NCBI GenBank assembly: GCA_035288045.1
Contig: DATEBA010000068.1
Span: 1 to 49,754, forward strand
Direction of reading: 5' to 3'
Origin: DATEBA01 sp035288045
Lineage (GTDB): Bacteria > Actinomycetota > UBA4738 > HRBIN12
DNA length: 49,754 bases
In this document: positions 1 to 8,155 of the stretch, piece after piece
How the letters are laid out: each line of letters opens with the position of its first letter
Numbering within the stretch: the first letter of the stretch is position 1
Translations under genes and position numbers: made by a program
The notes under the pieces: generated by a model
Told to the model about the DNA's origin: nothing
The model's input: only the letters and a program-made list of their open reading frames with translations
Databases searched by the model: none

Positions 1-2
1 GC

Positions 3-311
3 CTTTTCACCACTCTTCTGATGGGCGGACACACCGTGCATCTGGCCACGCACGACCCGCGGCTCGTCGAGGGCGCGCGGCGCTTCGTGGAGCGTCGCGG
101 GATGGGCTGGTCGAGGGTCGAGTTCCAGTTCCTCTACGGGATCCGACGCGACCTTCAGCGCCGCCTGGCGCGCAACGGGTACCCGGTCCGCGTGTACCTC
201 CCTTACGGCACCGAGTGGTACCCCTACCTGACCCGCAGGCTCGCCGAGCGTCCGGCCAACCTGTGGTTCTTCCTCGCCAACCTCTTCCGGCCGAGCGTGT
301 CTCGTGGGTAG
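3..311 (+). CDS. Proline dehydrogenase, C-terminal end (5' truncated by window)
   Basis: Only the last 102 residues are present; the reading frame enters at base 3 and ends with TAG at 309-311. The segment FQFLYGIRRDLQRRL followed by VRVYLPYGTEWYPYLTRRL and the final ANLWFF is the conserved end of the FAD-dependent proline dehydrogenase TIM barrel, where the Tyr-Arg-Arg region contacts the substrate carboxylate. The enzyme oxidises proline to 1-pyrroline-5-carboxylate (P5C). Its neighbours fit: P5C reductase follows 43 bases later and a P5C dehydrogenase lies at 2225. It appears to be a free-standing proline dehydrogenase rather than a fused PutA, because the protein ends here and the dehydrogenase is a separate gene. 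The N-terminus and cofactor site cannot be assessed. Confidence 0.85.
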   Translation, partial: LFTTLLMGGHTVHLATHDPRLVEGARRFVERRGMGWSRVEFQFLYGIRRDLQRRLARNGYPVRVYLPYGTEWYPYLTRRLAERPANLWFFLANLFRPSVSRG

Positions 312-354
312 GATTCCTGGTCCCGGCCCCGCGCGGGCCGGCTTGGAGGGGAGC

Positions 355-1185
355 ATGGACAACCGCAAGGTCGCCTTCCTAGGCGGCGGGAAGATGGGCG
401 AGGCGCTCGTCTCGGGCCTGATCCGCTCCGGCGGGCGCGCCGTCGACGAGATCATGGTGACCTGCCGGCGCGAGGAACGCGCGAAGGAGCTCGCCGGGAA
501 GTACGGGGTAGCGGCGACGCTCGATGGCCCCGAGGCGGTCCGCTGGGCCGAGACGGTCGTCCTGACGGTGAAGCCCCAGGACATGGAGGCGCTGCTCGGA
601 CAGATCGCGCCGCATGTGCGCTCCGAGCACCTCGTGATCAGCTTCGCCGCCGGCATCCGCACTTCGTTCGTCGAGAAGCACCTTCCAGCCGACGTACCCG
701 TCGTACGTGTCATGTCGAACGTGGCCGTGCTCGTCGACGAGGCGATGACCGTCGTCTCCGCCGGGAAGCATGCCGACGACAAGCATCTGTCGCTCGCCGA
801 GGAGCTACTCGCCTACGTGGGCAAGGTCCTGCGGCTGCCCGAGAAGCACCAGGACGCGGTGACCGCTACCTCCGGCTCGGGCCCGGCGTACTTCTTCCTT
901 CTGGCGGAGGCGATGATCGAGGCGTGCATCCTGCTTGGCCTGTCGCGCGACGCCGCGACGGAGCTGATCATCCAGACGATGGTCGGCTCGGCGAAGATGC
1001 TCCGCGACACAGGAAAGCACCCCGTCGAGCTCCGCGAGATGGTGACGTCGCCGGGCGGGACCACGATCGAGGCGATCCGCCACCTCGAGGAGGCCGGCGT
1101 GCGTGCCGCGTTCCTGAACGCTATCGACAGGGCCCGCAAGCGCAGCGAGGAGCTCGCGCAGGGCGGCGACGAGGAGGGGCAGTAG
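355..1185 (+). CDS. proC: Pyrroline-5-carboxylate reductase
   Basis: 276 residues, the usual ProC length. The Rossmann motif GGGKMG is at residues 10-15; the C-terminal dimer domain has ATSGSGPAYFF and the family signature around TSPGGTTIEA. It reduces P5C to proline with NAD(P)H in the cytosol. The ATG at 355 follows a GGAGGGG ribosome-binding site; an in-frame GTG at 304 would add 17 unrelated residues and overlap the proline dehydrogenase, so it was rejected. It sits between a proline-oxidising gene and a very small basic gene that begins on the next base after its stop. In mycobacteria proC is followed by an HTH gene and bS22; here relatives of those two are about 13 kb away. Confidence 0.95.
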   Translation: MDNRKVAFLGGGKMGEALVSGLIRSGGRAVDEIMVTCRREERAKELAGKYGVAATLDGPEAVRWAETVVLTVKPQDMEALLGQIAPHVRSEHLVISFAAGIRTSFVEKHLPADVPVVRVMSNVAVLVDEAMTVVSAGKHADDKHLSLAEELLAYVGKVLRLPEKHQDAVTATSGSGPAYFFLLAEAMIEACILLGLSRDAATELIIQTMVGSAKMLRDTGKHPVELREMVTSPGGTTIEAIRHLEEAGVRAAFLNAIDRARKRSEELAQGGDEEGQ

Positions 1186-1299
1186 GTGGGCCGCGGAGAC
1201 CGTCGCAAGGTGCGCTGGGCGCACGACCGCGAGAGGAAGAAGAAGGCCGCCGAGAAGCGCAGGGCGGCCGAGCGCGCCTCCGCGCGCAAGTCGAAGTAG
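1186..1299 (+). CDS. 37-residue highly basic protein with bTHX-like N-terminus
   Basis: GTG start immediately after the proC stop, with a strong AGGAGGGG ribosome-binding site at 1172-1179 (6-nt spacing). The product starts MGRGDRRKVRWAHDRERKKK and ends in an Ala/Arg/Lys tail; about half of its residues are Lys or Arg. The opening MGxGDRR resembles the small-subunit ribosomal protein bTHX (Thermus MGKGDRR, from memory), but the rest lacks the RRGKI...GTYGK core, so this is similarity only. A ribosome- or RNA-binding role is plausible from composition. It is too short for ordinary gene callers. The strong ribosome-binding site and exact abutment to proC argue that it is translated. The stop lies one base from the end of the convergent gene at 1301. 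Confidence 0.6.
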   Translation: MGRGDRRKVRWAHDRERKKKAAEKRRAAERASARKSK

Positions 1300-1300
1300 C

Positions 1301-2080
1301 TCAGGCCCGCGATCCGAGACGGTTGCGGAGCGTCCCTATGCCCTCGGCCTCGAGCGAGACCACCGCACCGGGCCAGAGCTGACGCCCGGGGTTCACCCCG
1401 AAGACCCCGAAGGGCCCGAGCGCGAACGCGTCGCCGGCCCCGAGGGGCTCGACGCGAGCCACCGACGAGATGAGCACCTCGAGGCTCTCCGCCGCGCCGT
1501 TCAGGTTGCCCTTGGCCCAGCTCTCACCGTCGACGCGCACCGACAGGAAGAGCAACTGAGGGTCGACGTCGTCGGCGGTCACTACGCACGGCCCGATCGC
1601 CATCGGCACACCCTCGGCGGTCCCGGCCGGGTTGCCGCTCGCGTCGCGCTCCGCCCAGTCGGAGAGAAGCGTGTAGCCGAAGACCGCGGAGCCCGGATCG
1701 TCGGGATCGAGCTGTCGGCGCCCGAGGACGGCGACGACCTTCGGCTGGTAGTCGAGCCACGCGGCGCCCTCGGGCCACGGGATCTCCTCGTCAGGTCCGA
1801 GTACGCGCCTTCCGCCTTCGAACGCGTCGGTGCTGCGGAGCGAGTCGGGGTACAGCGGCGCGAGCAGGCGTGCGTTGGCAGCGACGAAGCGCTCTGCCTC
1901 GTCCCTTTCAAGGGCGGCGCGGGCGGCGTCGAGCACCGTGCCCCCGCTGCTCGAGACCAGAGCCTCCAGGGTGGTGGGGAAGGCCGGGTGCCCGACCGCG
2001 TCGGGCAGGTCGACCACCTCACCCCCGAGGATCGCTCCCAGTCGCCGGCGCCCCCTCCGGTCGTAGGTGACGAGCCTCAA
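1301..2080 (-). CDS. Fumarylacetoacetate hydrolase-fold protein with altered metal site
   Basis: 259 residues from a TTG start at 2080 (MRLVTYDRRGRRRLGAILGG). The C-terminal 150 residues follow the FAH fold: GYTLLSDWAERD (about 136-146) corresponds to the family GYTxxNDxSARD, and ESWAKGNLNGAAESLEVLISSV to the oligomer loop. Family enzymes hydrolyse or decarboxylate acylpyruvates and use an E-x-E plus Asp metal site. Here the expected DYExE is D110-Y-Q-P-K114, so both Glu ligands look replaced, and the N-terminal NYxxHAxE catalytic segment is not evident. It may be a non-catalytic paralogue. The longer open frame upstream (to 2437) runs antisense through the P5C dehydrogenase gene and was rejected. 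A TACCAT box nine bases before the TTG suggests a leaderless transcript. Confidence 0.75.
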   Translation of the reverse strand: MRLVTYDRRGRRRLGAILGGEVVDLPDAVGHPAFPTTLEALVSSSGGTVLDAARAALERDEAERFVAANARLLAPLYPDSLRSTDAFEGGRRVLGPDEEIPWPEGAAWLDYQPKVVAVLGRRQLDPDDPGSAVFGYTLLSDWAERDASGNPAGTAEGVPMAIGPCVVTADDVDPQLLFLSVRVDGESWAKGNLNGAAESLEVLISSVARVEPLGAGDAFALGPFGVFGVNPGRQLWPGAVVSLEAEGIGTLRNRLGSRA

Positions 2081-2089
2081 GGGATTCCG

Positions 2090-2095
2090 ATGGTA
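2090..2095 (-). promoter_or_regulatory. Candidate -10 box for the FAH-fold gene
   Basis: On the minus strand TACCAT ends nine bases before the TTG start at 2080, and no ribosome-binding site is visible. This is the spacing expected for a leaderless actinobacterial transcript. No recognisable -35 was found. Confidence 0.35.
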
Positions 2096-2176
2096 CGCCT
2101 TCCCACCTGCGATTTCTGGATATCCGCGGGTCAGTTGCAGGGCCGTTCGGCCTGGGCGGCCGAAACCCCGTTTGGC

Positions 2177-2182
2177 TACCAT
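2177..2182 (+). promoter_or_regulatory. Candidate -10 box for the P5C dehydrogenase operon
   Basis: TACCAT in the 144-bp divergent region between 2080 and 2225. It would give a leader of about 35 bases that carries the GGGGG-rich ribosome-binding site at about 2210. No convincing -35 was seen. Confidence 0.3.
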
Positions 2183-2224
2183 GAGGTCACGTCTGCGACG
2201 TGTCCTGAAAGGGGGCGAGCTCCC

Positions 2225-3793
2225 ATGGCAGAGCAGAGTTTCCGCATCACCTACGCCACGATGTCGGCCGACAACGAGGAGCTTCACCGGGCGTACGACC
2301 AGGGCGTCGAGACCGCCAGGTCGTGGCTCGGCCAGCGGCACGCCTTCTACGTGAACGGAGAGGCCCGCGAGGGGAGCGGCCATAAGGAGGCACGCTCGCC
2401 GATCGATCAGGACATCGTGATAGGCGAGTTCGCCCAAGCAACACGCGACGACGTTCGCGATGCGGTAGCCGCCGCCAAGGCAGCCGCCCCGGCATGGGCC
2501 GCGACCCCCTGGCAGGAGCGGGTGCGGATCATCCGGCGGGCCGCCGACCTCATCTCCGAGCAGCGGAACGAGCTGTCAGCGCTCATGGCGATGGAGGTCG
2601 GCAAGAACCGGCTCGAGGCCCTCGGCGACGTCGAGGAGTCGGCCGATCTCCTCCGTTGGAACGCCAACGAGATGGAGAAGCACGAGGGCTTCAGCGTGCC
2701 GATGCAGTCGCTGGGGTCGCCCGGTCAGTACTACGACGTGCTGCGACCCTACGGCGTCTGGGCCGTGATCAGCCCGTTCAACTTCCCGATGGCGCTCGCG
2801 GCAGGACCATCGTCGGGCGCGCTCGTCGCCGGCAACACCGTCGTGTTCAAGCCGGCGCACCTGGGTGTGTTCACCGGCCTCAAGCTCTACGAGATCTACA
2901 TGGAGGCCGGTGTGCCCAAGGGCGCGTTCCACTACCTCTCGGGACCGGGAAGCGTGGTCGGCGACGAGATCGTCAACCACCCCGACGTCGCCGGTATCAC
3001 GTTCACCGGCTCCTACGACGTCGGCATGGGGATCTACAAGAGCTTCGCGAAGGACTTCCCCAAGCCGGTGATCTGCGAGATGGGCGGCAAGAACCCGACG
3101 GTCGTGACCGACAAGGCCGACCTCGACAAGGCCACGGATGGCGTGCTTCGGTCGGCGTTCGGGTTCGGCGGCCAGAAGTGCTCCGCGAACTCCCGCGTTT
3201 ACGTGCACCGGAGCGTGTACGAGCAGTTCACCCGGCTGCTCAAGGAGAAGACGGAGAAGGTGAAGGTCGGCAACCCGCTTGAGAAGGACGTGTATGTGGG
3301 GCCGGTCATCGACGAGAACGCGGTCGCAACGTTCGAGGAGGCCGCGGCCGAGGCCAAGAAGAACGGCAAGATCGTCGCCGGCGGCGAGCGGATCGCCGAG
3401 GGGGAGCTCGGAAGAGGCACGTTCGTGCAACCGACGATCGCCGAGGTGCCACTCGACTCCTGGATCTGGAAGAAGGAGCTGTTCGTGCCGTTCGTCGCCG
3501 TCGCGCCCTACGACGATCTCGACGAGGCGCTGCGCCTGGCGAACGAGACCGAATACGGGCTCACGGCCGGTTTCTACGGCGAGGACAAGGCCGAGATCGA
3601 GAAGTTCCTCGACACGATCGAGGCCGGGGTCGTCTACGTGAACCGGAGGGCGGGCGCCACGACCGGCGCGTGGCCGGGCGTCCAGCCGTTCGGTGGGTGG
3701 AAAGGCTCCGGCACCACCGGGAAGGCCGGCGGCGGGCCCTACTACCTGCTGCAGTACCTTCGGGAGCAGTCCCGGACGGTGATCGAGGAATGA
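2225..3793 (+). CDS. L-glutamate gamma-semialdehyde (P5C) dehydrogenase
   Basis: 522 residues, NAD-dependent aldehyde dehydrogenase superfamily. The catalytic Cys319 lies in GGQKCSANSR and the general base Glu285 in CEMGGKNP; the nucleotide-binding segment GVWAVISPFNFPMAL and the FTGSYDVG loop are intact. The N-terminal FRITYATMSADNEELHRAYD region and overall length resemble the RocA/PruA branch that oxidises glutamate semialdehyde (open P5C) to glutamate. ATG 2225 follows AAAGGGGGCG; the frame is open back to 1988 but that part overlaps the divergent gene. It completes proline breakdown with the proline dehydrogenase at the window start and overlaps the next gene by ATGA. Another aldehyde substrate within the downstream catabolic run cannot be excluded. 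Confidence 0.88.
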   Translation: MAEQSFRITYATMSADNEELHRAYDQGVETARSWLGQRHAFYVNGEAREGSGHKEARSPIDQDIVIGEFAQATRDDVRDAVAAAKAAAPAWAATPWQERVRIIRRAADLISEQRNELSALMAMEVGKNRLEALGDVEESADLLRWNANEMEKHEGFSVPMQSLGSPGQYYDVLRPYGVWAVISPFNFPMALAAGPSSGALVAGNTVVFKPAHLGVFTGLKLYEIYMEAGVPKGAFHYLSGPGSVVGDEIVNHPDVAGITFTGSYDVGMGIYKSFAKDFPKPVICEMGGKNPTVVTDKADLDKATDGVLRSAFGFGGQKCSANSRVYVHRSVYEQFTRLLKEKTEKVKVGNPLEKDVYVGPVIDENAVATFEEAAAEAKKNGKIVAGGERIAEGELGRGTFVQPTIAEVPLDSWIWKKELFVPFVAVAPYDDLDEALRLANETEYGLTAGFYGEDKAEIEKFLDTIEAGVVYVNRRAGATTGAWPGVQPFGGWKGSGTTGKAGGGPYYLLQYLREQSRTVIEE

Positions 3794-5085
3794 GCGCGCC
3801 CGAGGCACAGATCGCGGACCTCGCCCACGCTCCGGCCCCGAAGCTCGTCTCGGAGATACCCGGCCCGGAGGCCCGCGCTCGGATCGAGCGCGACGGCAAG
3901 GTCACTTCGCCGTCGCTTCCGCGAGCCTATGCCTTCGTTCCTCGCCGGGGGGCGGGCTCCGTGGTGGAGGACGTCGACGGGAACCTGTTCCTCGACCTGA
4001 ACGCCGGCATCGCCGTGACCTCGACCGGTCACTGTCACCCTCGCGTGGTCGAGGCGATCCAGCGGCAGGCCGAGGAGCTGATCCACTACTCCGCGAGCGA
4101 CTTCTACCTGCCGATCTACTCCGAGGTCTGCGAGCGGCTGGACCGGATCGCTCCGATGATGAGCCCCGTCCGGAGCTTCCTGACGAACTCGGGCACGGAG
4201 GCCGTCGAGGCAGCGATCAAGCTGTCGCGGTACGCGACGGGCCGGCAGTACGTCATCGCTTTCTTCGGCTCGTTCCACGGGCGCTCGTACGGGAGCGTCA
4301 CGCTCACGGCGAGCAAGGCGAGGTACCGCGCCGGGTTCGGGCCGATGCTGCCGGGCGTATACCACTCGTTCTACGGCGACTTCGGGTTCATCGAGGAGGT
4401 GCTGTTCAAGCGGCTCGTGTCGCCGCAGGAGGTGGCGTCGATCGTCGTCGAGCCGGTGCTCGGCGAGGGCGGCTACCTCTTCCCTCCGGACGGGTGGATG
4501 GCGTACCTGCGCGACCTGTGCTCGCAGCACGGGATCCTCCTCGTCGCCGACGAGGTGCAGAGCGGCATGGGCCGCACCGGGAAGATGTGGGCGATCGAGA
4601 ACTTCGAGGTCGAGCCCGACATCCTCTGCGCCGGGAAGGGGATCGCGAGCGGCATGCCGCTGGGGGCGATGATCGCGCGGGGCGAGCTCATGACCTGGCA
4701 GATCGGCGCGCACGGCTCAACGTACGGCGGGAACCCGCTCTCCTGCGCGGCCGCGCTCGCCACGATCGACCTCATCGAGGGCGAGCTCACGGCGAAGGCG
4801 AGCCAGGTCGGCGGGGCGATGCTCGAGGGCCTTCGCGGGATGCAGGAGCGACAGCCGCTGATCCGTGAGGTCCGAGGCCTCGGCCTCATGATCGGGATCT
4901 CGTTCGCCGATCACCAGGTGGCCGACGCGGTCGAGAAGGCGGCGTTCCGGCGGGGACTCCTGGTGCTCGGCTGCGGCGACGACGCGATCCGCATGTCGCC
5001 GCCGCTGGTGTTCCGTCGGGACCAGGCCGAGACGGCGCTCGCGGTGTTCGAGGAGGCCTGCGCCGAGGTCGCGGCGGCCGGGTAG
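3790..5085 (+). CDS. Class-III aminotransferase, 4-aminobutyrate type
   Basis: 431 residues, PLP-dependent fold-type I aminotransferase. The Schiff-base Lys283 is in CAGKGIASGMPLGA, the cofactor-binding Asp in VADEVQSGMGRTG, and the phosphate loop near TNSGTEAVEAAIKL. The pattern fits the 4-aminobutyrate/acetylornithine group; GABA or another omega-amino acid with 2-oxoglutarate is the most likely pair, but substrate cannot be fixed from sequence. The ATG at 3790 overlaps the stop of the aldehyde dehydrogenase (ATGA), so the two are translationally coupled. The downstream CoA-transferase genes suggest that the product semialdehyde or acid is activated to a CoA ester. Confidence 0.85.
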   Translation: MSAPEAQIADLAHAPAPKLVSEIPGPEARARIERDGKVTSPSLPRAYAFVPRRGAGSVVEDVDGNLFLDLNAGIAVTSTGHCHPRVVEAIQRQAEELIHYSASDFYLPIYSEVCERLDRIAPMMSPVRSFLTNSGTEAVEAAIKLSRYATGRQYVIAFFGSFHGRSYGSVTLTASKARYRAGFGPMLPGVYHSFYGDFGFIEEVLFKRLVSPQEVASIVVEPVLGEGGYLFPPDGWMAYLRDLCSQHGILLVADEVQSGMGRTGKMWAIENFEVEPDILCAGKGIASGMPLGAMIARGELMTWQIGAHGSTYGGNPLSCAAALATIDLIEGELTAKASQVGGAMLEGLRGMQERQPLIREVRGLGLMIGISFADHQVADAVEKAAFRRGLLVLGCGDDAIRMSPPLVFRRDQAETALAVFEEACAEVAAAG

Positions 5086-5104
5086 TGGCGAGGGTGGGTG
5101 ACTG

Positions 5105-6067
5105 ATGCCCGGGAAGGTCACCACCATGCAACAGGCGATCGCAGACCTCGTCCGCGACGGAGACACGGTCGCGATCGAGGGCTTCACGCACCTGATCTGC
5201 TTCGCGGCCGGGCACGAGATCGTCCGTCAGGGCAAGCGCGACCTCACGCTCTGCCGGATGACGCCGGACGTGATCTACGACCAGATGGTGGCCGGCGGCG
5301 TGGCCCGCAAGCTCGTGTTCTCATGGCTCGGGAACCCCGGCGTCGGATCGCTGCACGCGATCCGACGCCGAGTCGAGAGCGAGGACCCCGGTCCCCTCGA
5401 GATCGAGGAGTACTCGCATTTCGGGATGGTCTGCCGGTACGTGGCAGGTGCGGCGAACCTGCCGTTCTTCCCCATCCGGAGCTACTTCGAGAGCGACCTG
5501 CCGAAGGCGAACCCCCGGATCGTCCCGGTCACCTCCCCTTACGAGGACGGCGAGCAGCTGTACGCCGTGCCACCGCTCCGGCCCGACGTCACGATCGTCC
5601 AGGCCCAGCGCGCCGACGCGAACGGTGATTCGCAGATCTGGGGTCTTCTCGGGTGTCAGAAGGAGGCCGCCTTCGCCGCCGACCGCGTGATCGTGGTGGT
5701 GGAAGAAGTGGTCGACGAGTCGATCATCCGCCGTGACCCGAACCGCACCGTCATCCCCGGGCTCATCGTCGATGCCGTCGTCCACGAACCGTACGCGTGC
5801 CACCCGTCGTTCGCGCAGGGCTACTACGACCGCGACAACGCCTTCTACCTGGGGTGGGACGAGATCGCCCGAGAGGCCGAGACGCTCGAGCAGTGGCTCA
5901 AGGAGTGGGTCTACGACCTGTCGTCGCACTCCGACTACGTCGAGAAGATGGGCGCGGAGCATTGGGAGCGGTTGACGCCGGCCGAGCACCTGTCCGGCGA
6001 GGTGAACTACGGCGACTACTCGATGCCACCGGGCGGCGCAGCCCCCGTCGGCGGAGGCGGATCGTGA
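5105..6067 (+). CDS. CoA-transferase family I, subunit A (GctA/IpdA type)
   Basis: 320 residues. The start MPGKVTTMQQAIADLVRDGD and the following TVAIEGFTHLICFAAGHEI are typical of the alpha subunit of glutaconate-type CoA-transferases, which move CoA between acyl-CoA and a free acid. The catalytic glutamate is carried by the partner subunit encoded next. The gene starts 19 bases after the aminotransferase stop and overlaps subunit B by GTGA. The acid partner is unknown; a dicarboxylate or omega-hydroxy/omega-amino acid made by the neighbouring aminotransferases and dehydrogenase is an inference. IpdA-like ring-cleaving hydrolases of steroid catabolism share this fold, but no other steroid genes are present. 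Confidence 0.85.
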   Translation: MPGKVTTMQQAIADLVRDGDTVAIEGFTHLICFAAGHEIVRQGKRDLTLCRMTPDVIYDQMVAGGVARKLVFSWLGNPGVGSLHAIRRRVESEDPGPLEIEEYSHFGMVCRYVAGAANLPFFPIRSYFESDLPKANPRIVPVTSPYEDGEQLYAVPPLRPDVTIVQAQRADANGDSQIWGLLGCQKEAAFAADRVIVVVEEVVDESIIRRDPNRTVIPGLIVDAVVHEPYACHPSFAQGYYDRDNAFYLGWDEIAREAETLEQWLKEWVYDLSSHSDYVEKMGAEHWERLTPAEHLSGEVNYGDYSMPPGGAAPVGGGGS

Positions 6068-6834
6068 CCTCCCGCAACGGATTCTCGAAGAACGAGATGA
6101 TGATCGCGGCTTCCGCACGTCAGCTCGAGGGCGAGCGTGTGTGCTTCGTCGGCGTTGGTCTGCCGAACATCGTGTGCAGCCTCGCGCAGCGAACCGTGTC
6201 GCCGGAGCTCGACCTCGTGTTCGAGTCCGGGGTGTACGGCGCCCAGCCCGCGCGGCTGCCGCTCTCGATCGGCGACCCGACGCTCGTCACCGGCTCCACG
6301 GCCGTGACCAGCATGTTCGAGCTGTTCGCGTACTACCTACAGGCCGGGCTGATCGACGTCGCGTTCCTGGGTGCGGCCCAGATCGACCGCTTCGGGAACA
6401 TCAACACGACCGTGATCGGCGACTACGCGAAGCCGAAGGTGCGCCTTCCCGGCTCGGGCGGCGCGGTCGAGATCGCGATCAACGCCAGGAAGATCTTCGT
6501 GATCATGCGCCAGTCGCAGCGCTCGTTCGTGGAGCGGATCCACTTCCGCACGTCGCCCGGGCACAGCGGCGACCCCGCACACGACTCGTCTCGCGGCTGG
6601 TTCGGCAGCGGGCCGAGCGTCGTCGTCACGGACCTCGGCATCTACGAGCCCGACGAGACCGGCGAGCTCACGCTCGTGTCGCTCCATCCCGGTGCCACTC
6701 TCGAGGACGTCCGGGAGAGCATGGGCTGGGAGCCGAAGGTCGTCGGCGAGGTGGTAGAGACTCCTTCGCCCACGGAGGACGAGCTTCGGCTGATCCGTGA
6801 GGAGCTCGACCCCGACGGCATCTACACGAAGTAG
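6064..6834 (+). CDS. CoA-transferase family I, subunit B (GctB/IpdB type)
   Basis: 256 residues from GTG 6064, which overlaps the subunit A stop (GTGA). The segment LVFESGVYGAQP places a glutamate at residue 54, the position of the nucleophile in the glutaconate CoA-transferase beta subunit, so a true transferase mechanism is supported. Other family marks are FVGVGLPNIVCSLA near the N-terminus, GAAQIDRFGNINTT and the final DPDGIYTK. The open frame extends upstream to 5797 inside subunit A, but the homology begins at MTSRNGFSKNEMM. The subunits would form an A2B2 cytosolic enzyme. Confidence 0.87.
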   Translation: MTSRNGFSKNEMMIAASARQLEGERVCFVGVGLPNIVCSLAQRTVSPELDLVFESGVYGAQPARLPLSIGDPTLVTGSTAVTSMFELFAYYLQAGLIDVAFLGAAQIDRFGNINTTVIGDYAKPKVRLPGSGGAVEIAINARKIFVIMRQSQRSFVERIHFRTSPGHSGDPAHDSSRGWFGSGPSVVVTDLGIYEPDETGELTLVSLHPGATLEDVRESMGWEPKVVGEVVETPSPTEDELRLIREELDPDGIYTK

Positions 6835-6844
6835 GAGGGCCTGG

Positions 6845-8155
6845 TTGAGTCACGTGTTCCACCGGGTGCTCACCCGGGAGCTGCCGACCGCGGTCTCGGC
6901 GGAGGGCGTCTGGATCACCGACTCGGACGGGAAACGCTACCTGGACGGCTCGGGCGGCGCCGTCGTCGTCAACGTCGGACACGGGGATCCGGCCGTGATC
7001 CGTGCGGCCAACGAACACCTGTCGCGGCTGGACTTCGTGCACGGGACGATGTTCACCACCGAGGCCCTCGAGTCCTACGCCGACGAGCTGGCACCGCGGT
7101 TGCCGGTCGACGACCCCAGGATCTACCCCGTCTCGGGGGGCAGCGAGGCGGTCGAGACCGCGATCAAGCTCGCGCGCTCCTACCATCTGGCGCGCGGGGA
7201 GCCGTCGCGGACCGTCGTGATAGGCCGGCGAGCGTCCTACCACGGGAACACGCTCGGGGCGCTCGACGCCTCCGGGAAGGAGCCGCTTCGGCGGCCCTAC
7301 GAGCCGTGGCTCGGGCGGTTCCGTCACGTCCCGGCCGCCTACGAGTACCGGTGCGAGAACCCCGAGCACCCGCGCGACTGCGGCGCCTGGCACGCGGAGC
7401 AGCTGGAGCGGTCGATCCGGGAGGCCGGAGCCGGAAGCGTAGCAGCGTTCATCGGCGAGCCCGTCGGCGGCGCGACGCTCGGGGCGGCTGTGCCGTCGGA
7501 GGACTACTGGCCGGCGGTCGCCGAGGTGTGCCGGCGTCACGGCGCGCTTTTGATCGCCGACGAGGTGATGACCGGCTTCGGTCGCACCGGTCGGTGGTTC
7601 GGCGTCGACCACTGGAGGATCCGCCCCGACATCCTGACCGCCGGCAAGGGATCCAGCAGCGGCTACATGCCCTTCGGGTTCGCCGCGTGCTCGGGCGACA
7701 TCTTCGAGACCGTGAAGCAGGGTGGAGGGTTCGTCCACGGGTTCACGTGGTCCCACAACGGCCTGGGAGCCGCGGTGGCGCGAGCGGTGCTGCGACGGCT
7801 CGAGGAGGGCCTGATCGAGCGGAGCCGCGAGCTCGGCGAGCGCGTGCTGAAGGACCTCGCCGCGGCCCTGACTGACTGCCCGGTCGTCGGCGACGTGCGC
7901 GGCGTCGGCCTCATGATCGGCGTCGAGCTGGTGCGCGACCGGGAGACGAAGGACCCCTTCCCCCGCGGGGACCAGGTGACGGAGCGCGTGGTGACGGCAG
8001 CGCGCGAGCGCGGTCTCCTGCTGTATTCGAGCACCGGGCATGCGGACGGTGTGAACGGAGACCTCGTGATGCTCGGTCCGCCGTTCGTCCTCTCGGACGA
8101 GGAGGCCGCGGCGCTGGCGGAGCACACGGCCGACGCCGTGCGCTCGGTCGCGTGA
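6845..8155 (+). CDS. Class-III aminotransferase, omega-amino acid/diamine type
   Basis: 436 residues, a second fold-type I aminotransferase and clearly a different subgroup from the one at 3790. Lys268 in TAGKGSSSGYMPFG is the PLP lysine; IADEVMTGFGRTGRWFG holds the cofactor Asp; YPVSGGSEAVETAIKLA forms the phosphate cup. The sequence resembles omega-amino acid:pyruvate and related transaminases acting on diamines or beta-amino acids. The start is TTG 6845, preceded by GGAGGG at 6834-6839; the upstream open frame lies inside the CoA-transferase gene. The last bases overlap the deacetylase gene by GTGA, suggesting a shared pathway. Confidence 0.83.
   Translation: MSHVFHRVLTRELPTAVSAEGVWITDSDGKRYLDGSGGAVVVNVGHGDPAVIRAANEHLSRLDFVHGTMFTTEALESYADELAPRLPVDDPRIYPVSGGSEAVETAIKLARSYHLARGEPSRTVVIGRRASYHGNTLGALDASGKEPLRRPYEPWLGRFRHVPAAYEYRCENPEHPRDCGAWHAEQLERSIREAGAGSVAAFIGEPVGGATLGAAVPSEDYWPAVAEVCRRHGALLIADEVMTGFGRTGRWFGVDHWRIRPDILTAGKGSSSGYMPFGFAACSGDIFETVKQGGGFVHGFTWSHNGLGAAVARAVLRRLEEGLIERSRELGERVLKDLAAALTDCPVVGDVRGVGLMIGVELVRDRETKDPFPRGDQVTERVVTAARERGLLLYSSTGHADGVNGDLVMLGPPFVLSDEEAAALAEHTADAVRSVA

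Noticed and set aside
2576..3808. 410-residue open frame on the minus strand
   Set aside because: Antisense to the P5C dehydrogenase; shadow composition, no motifs.
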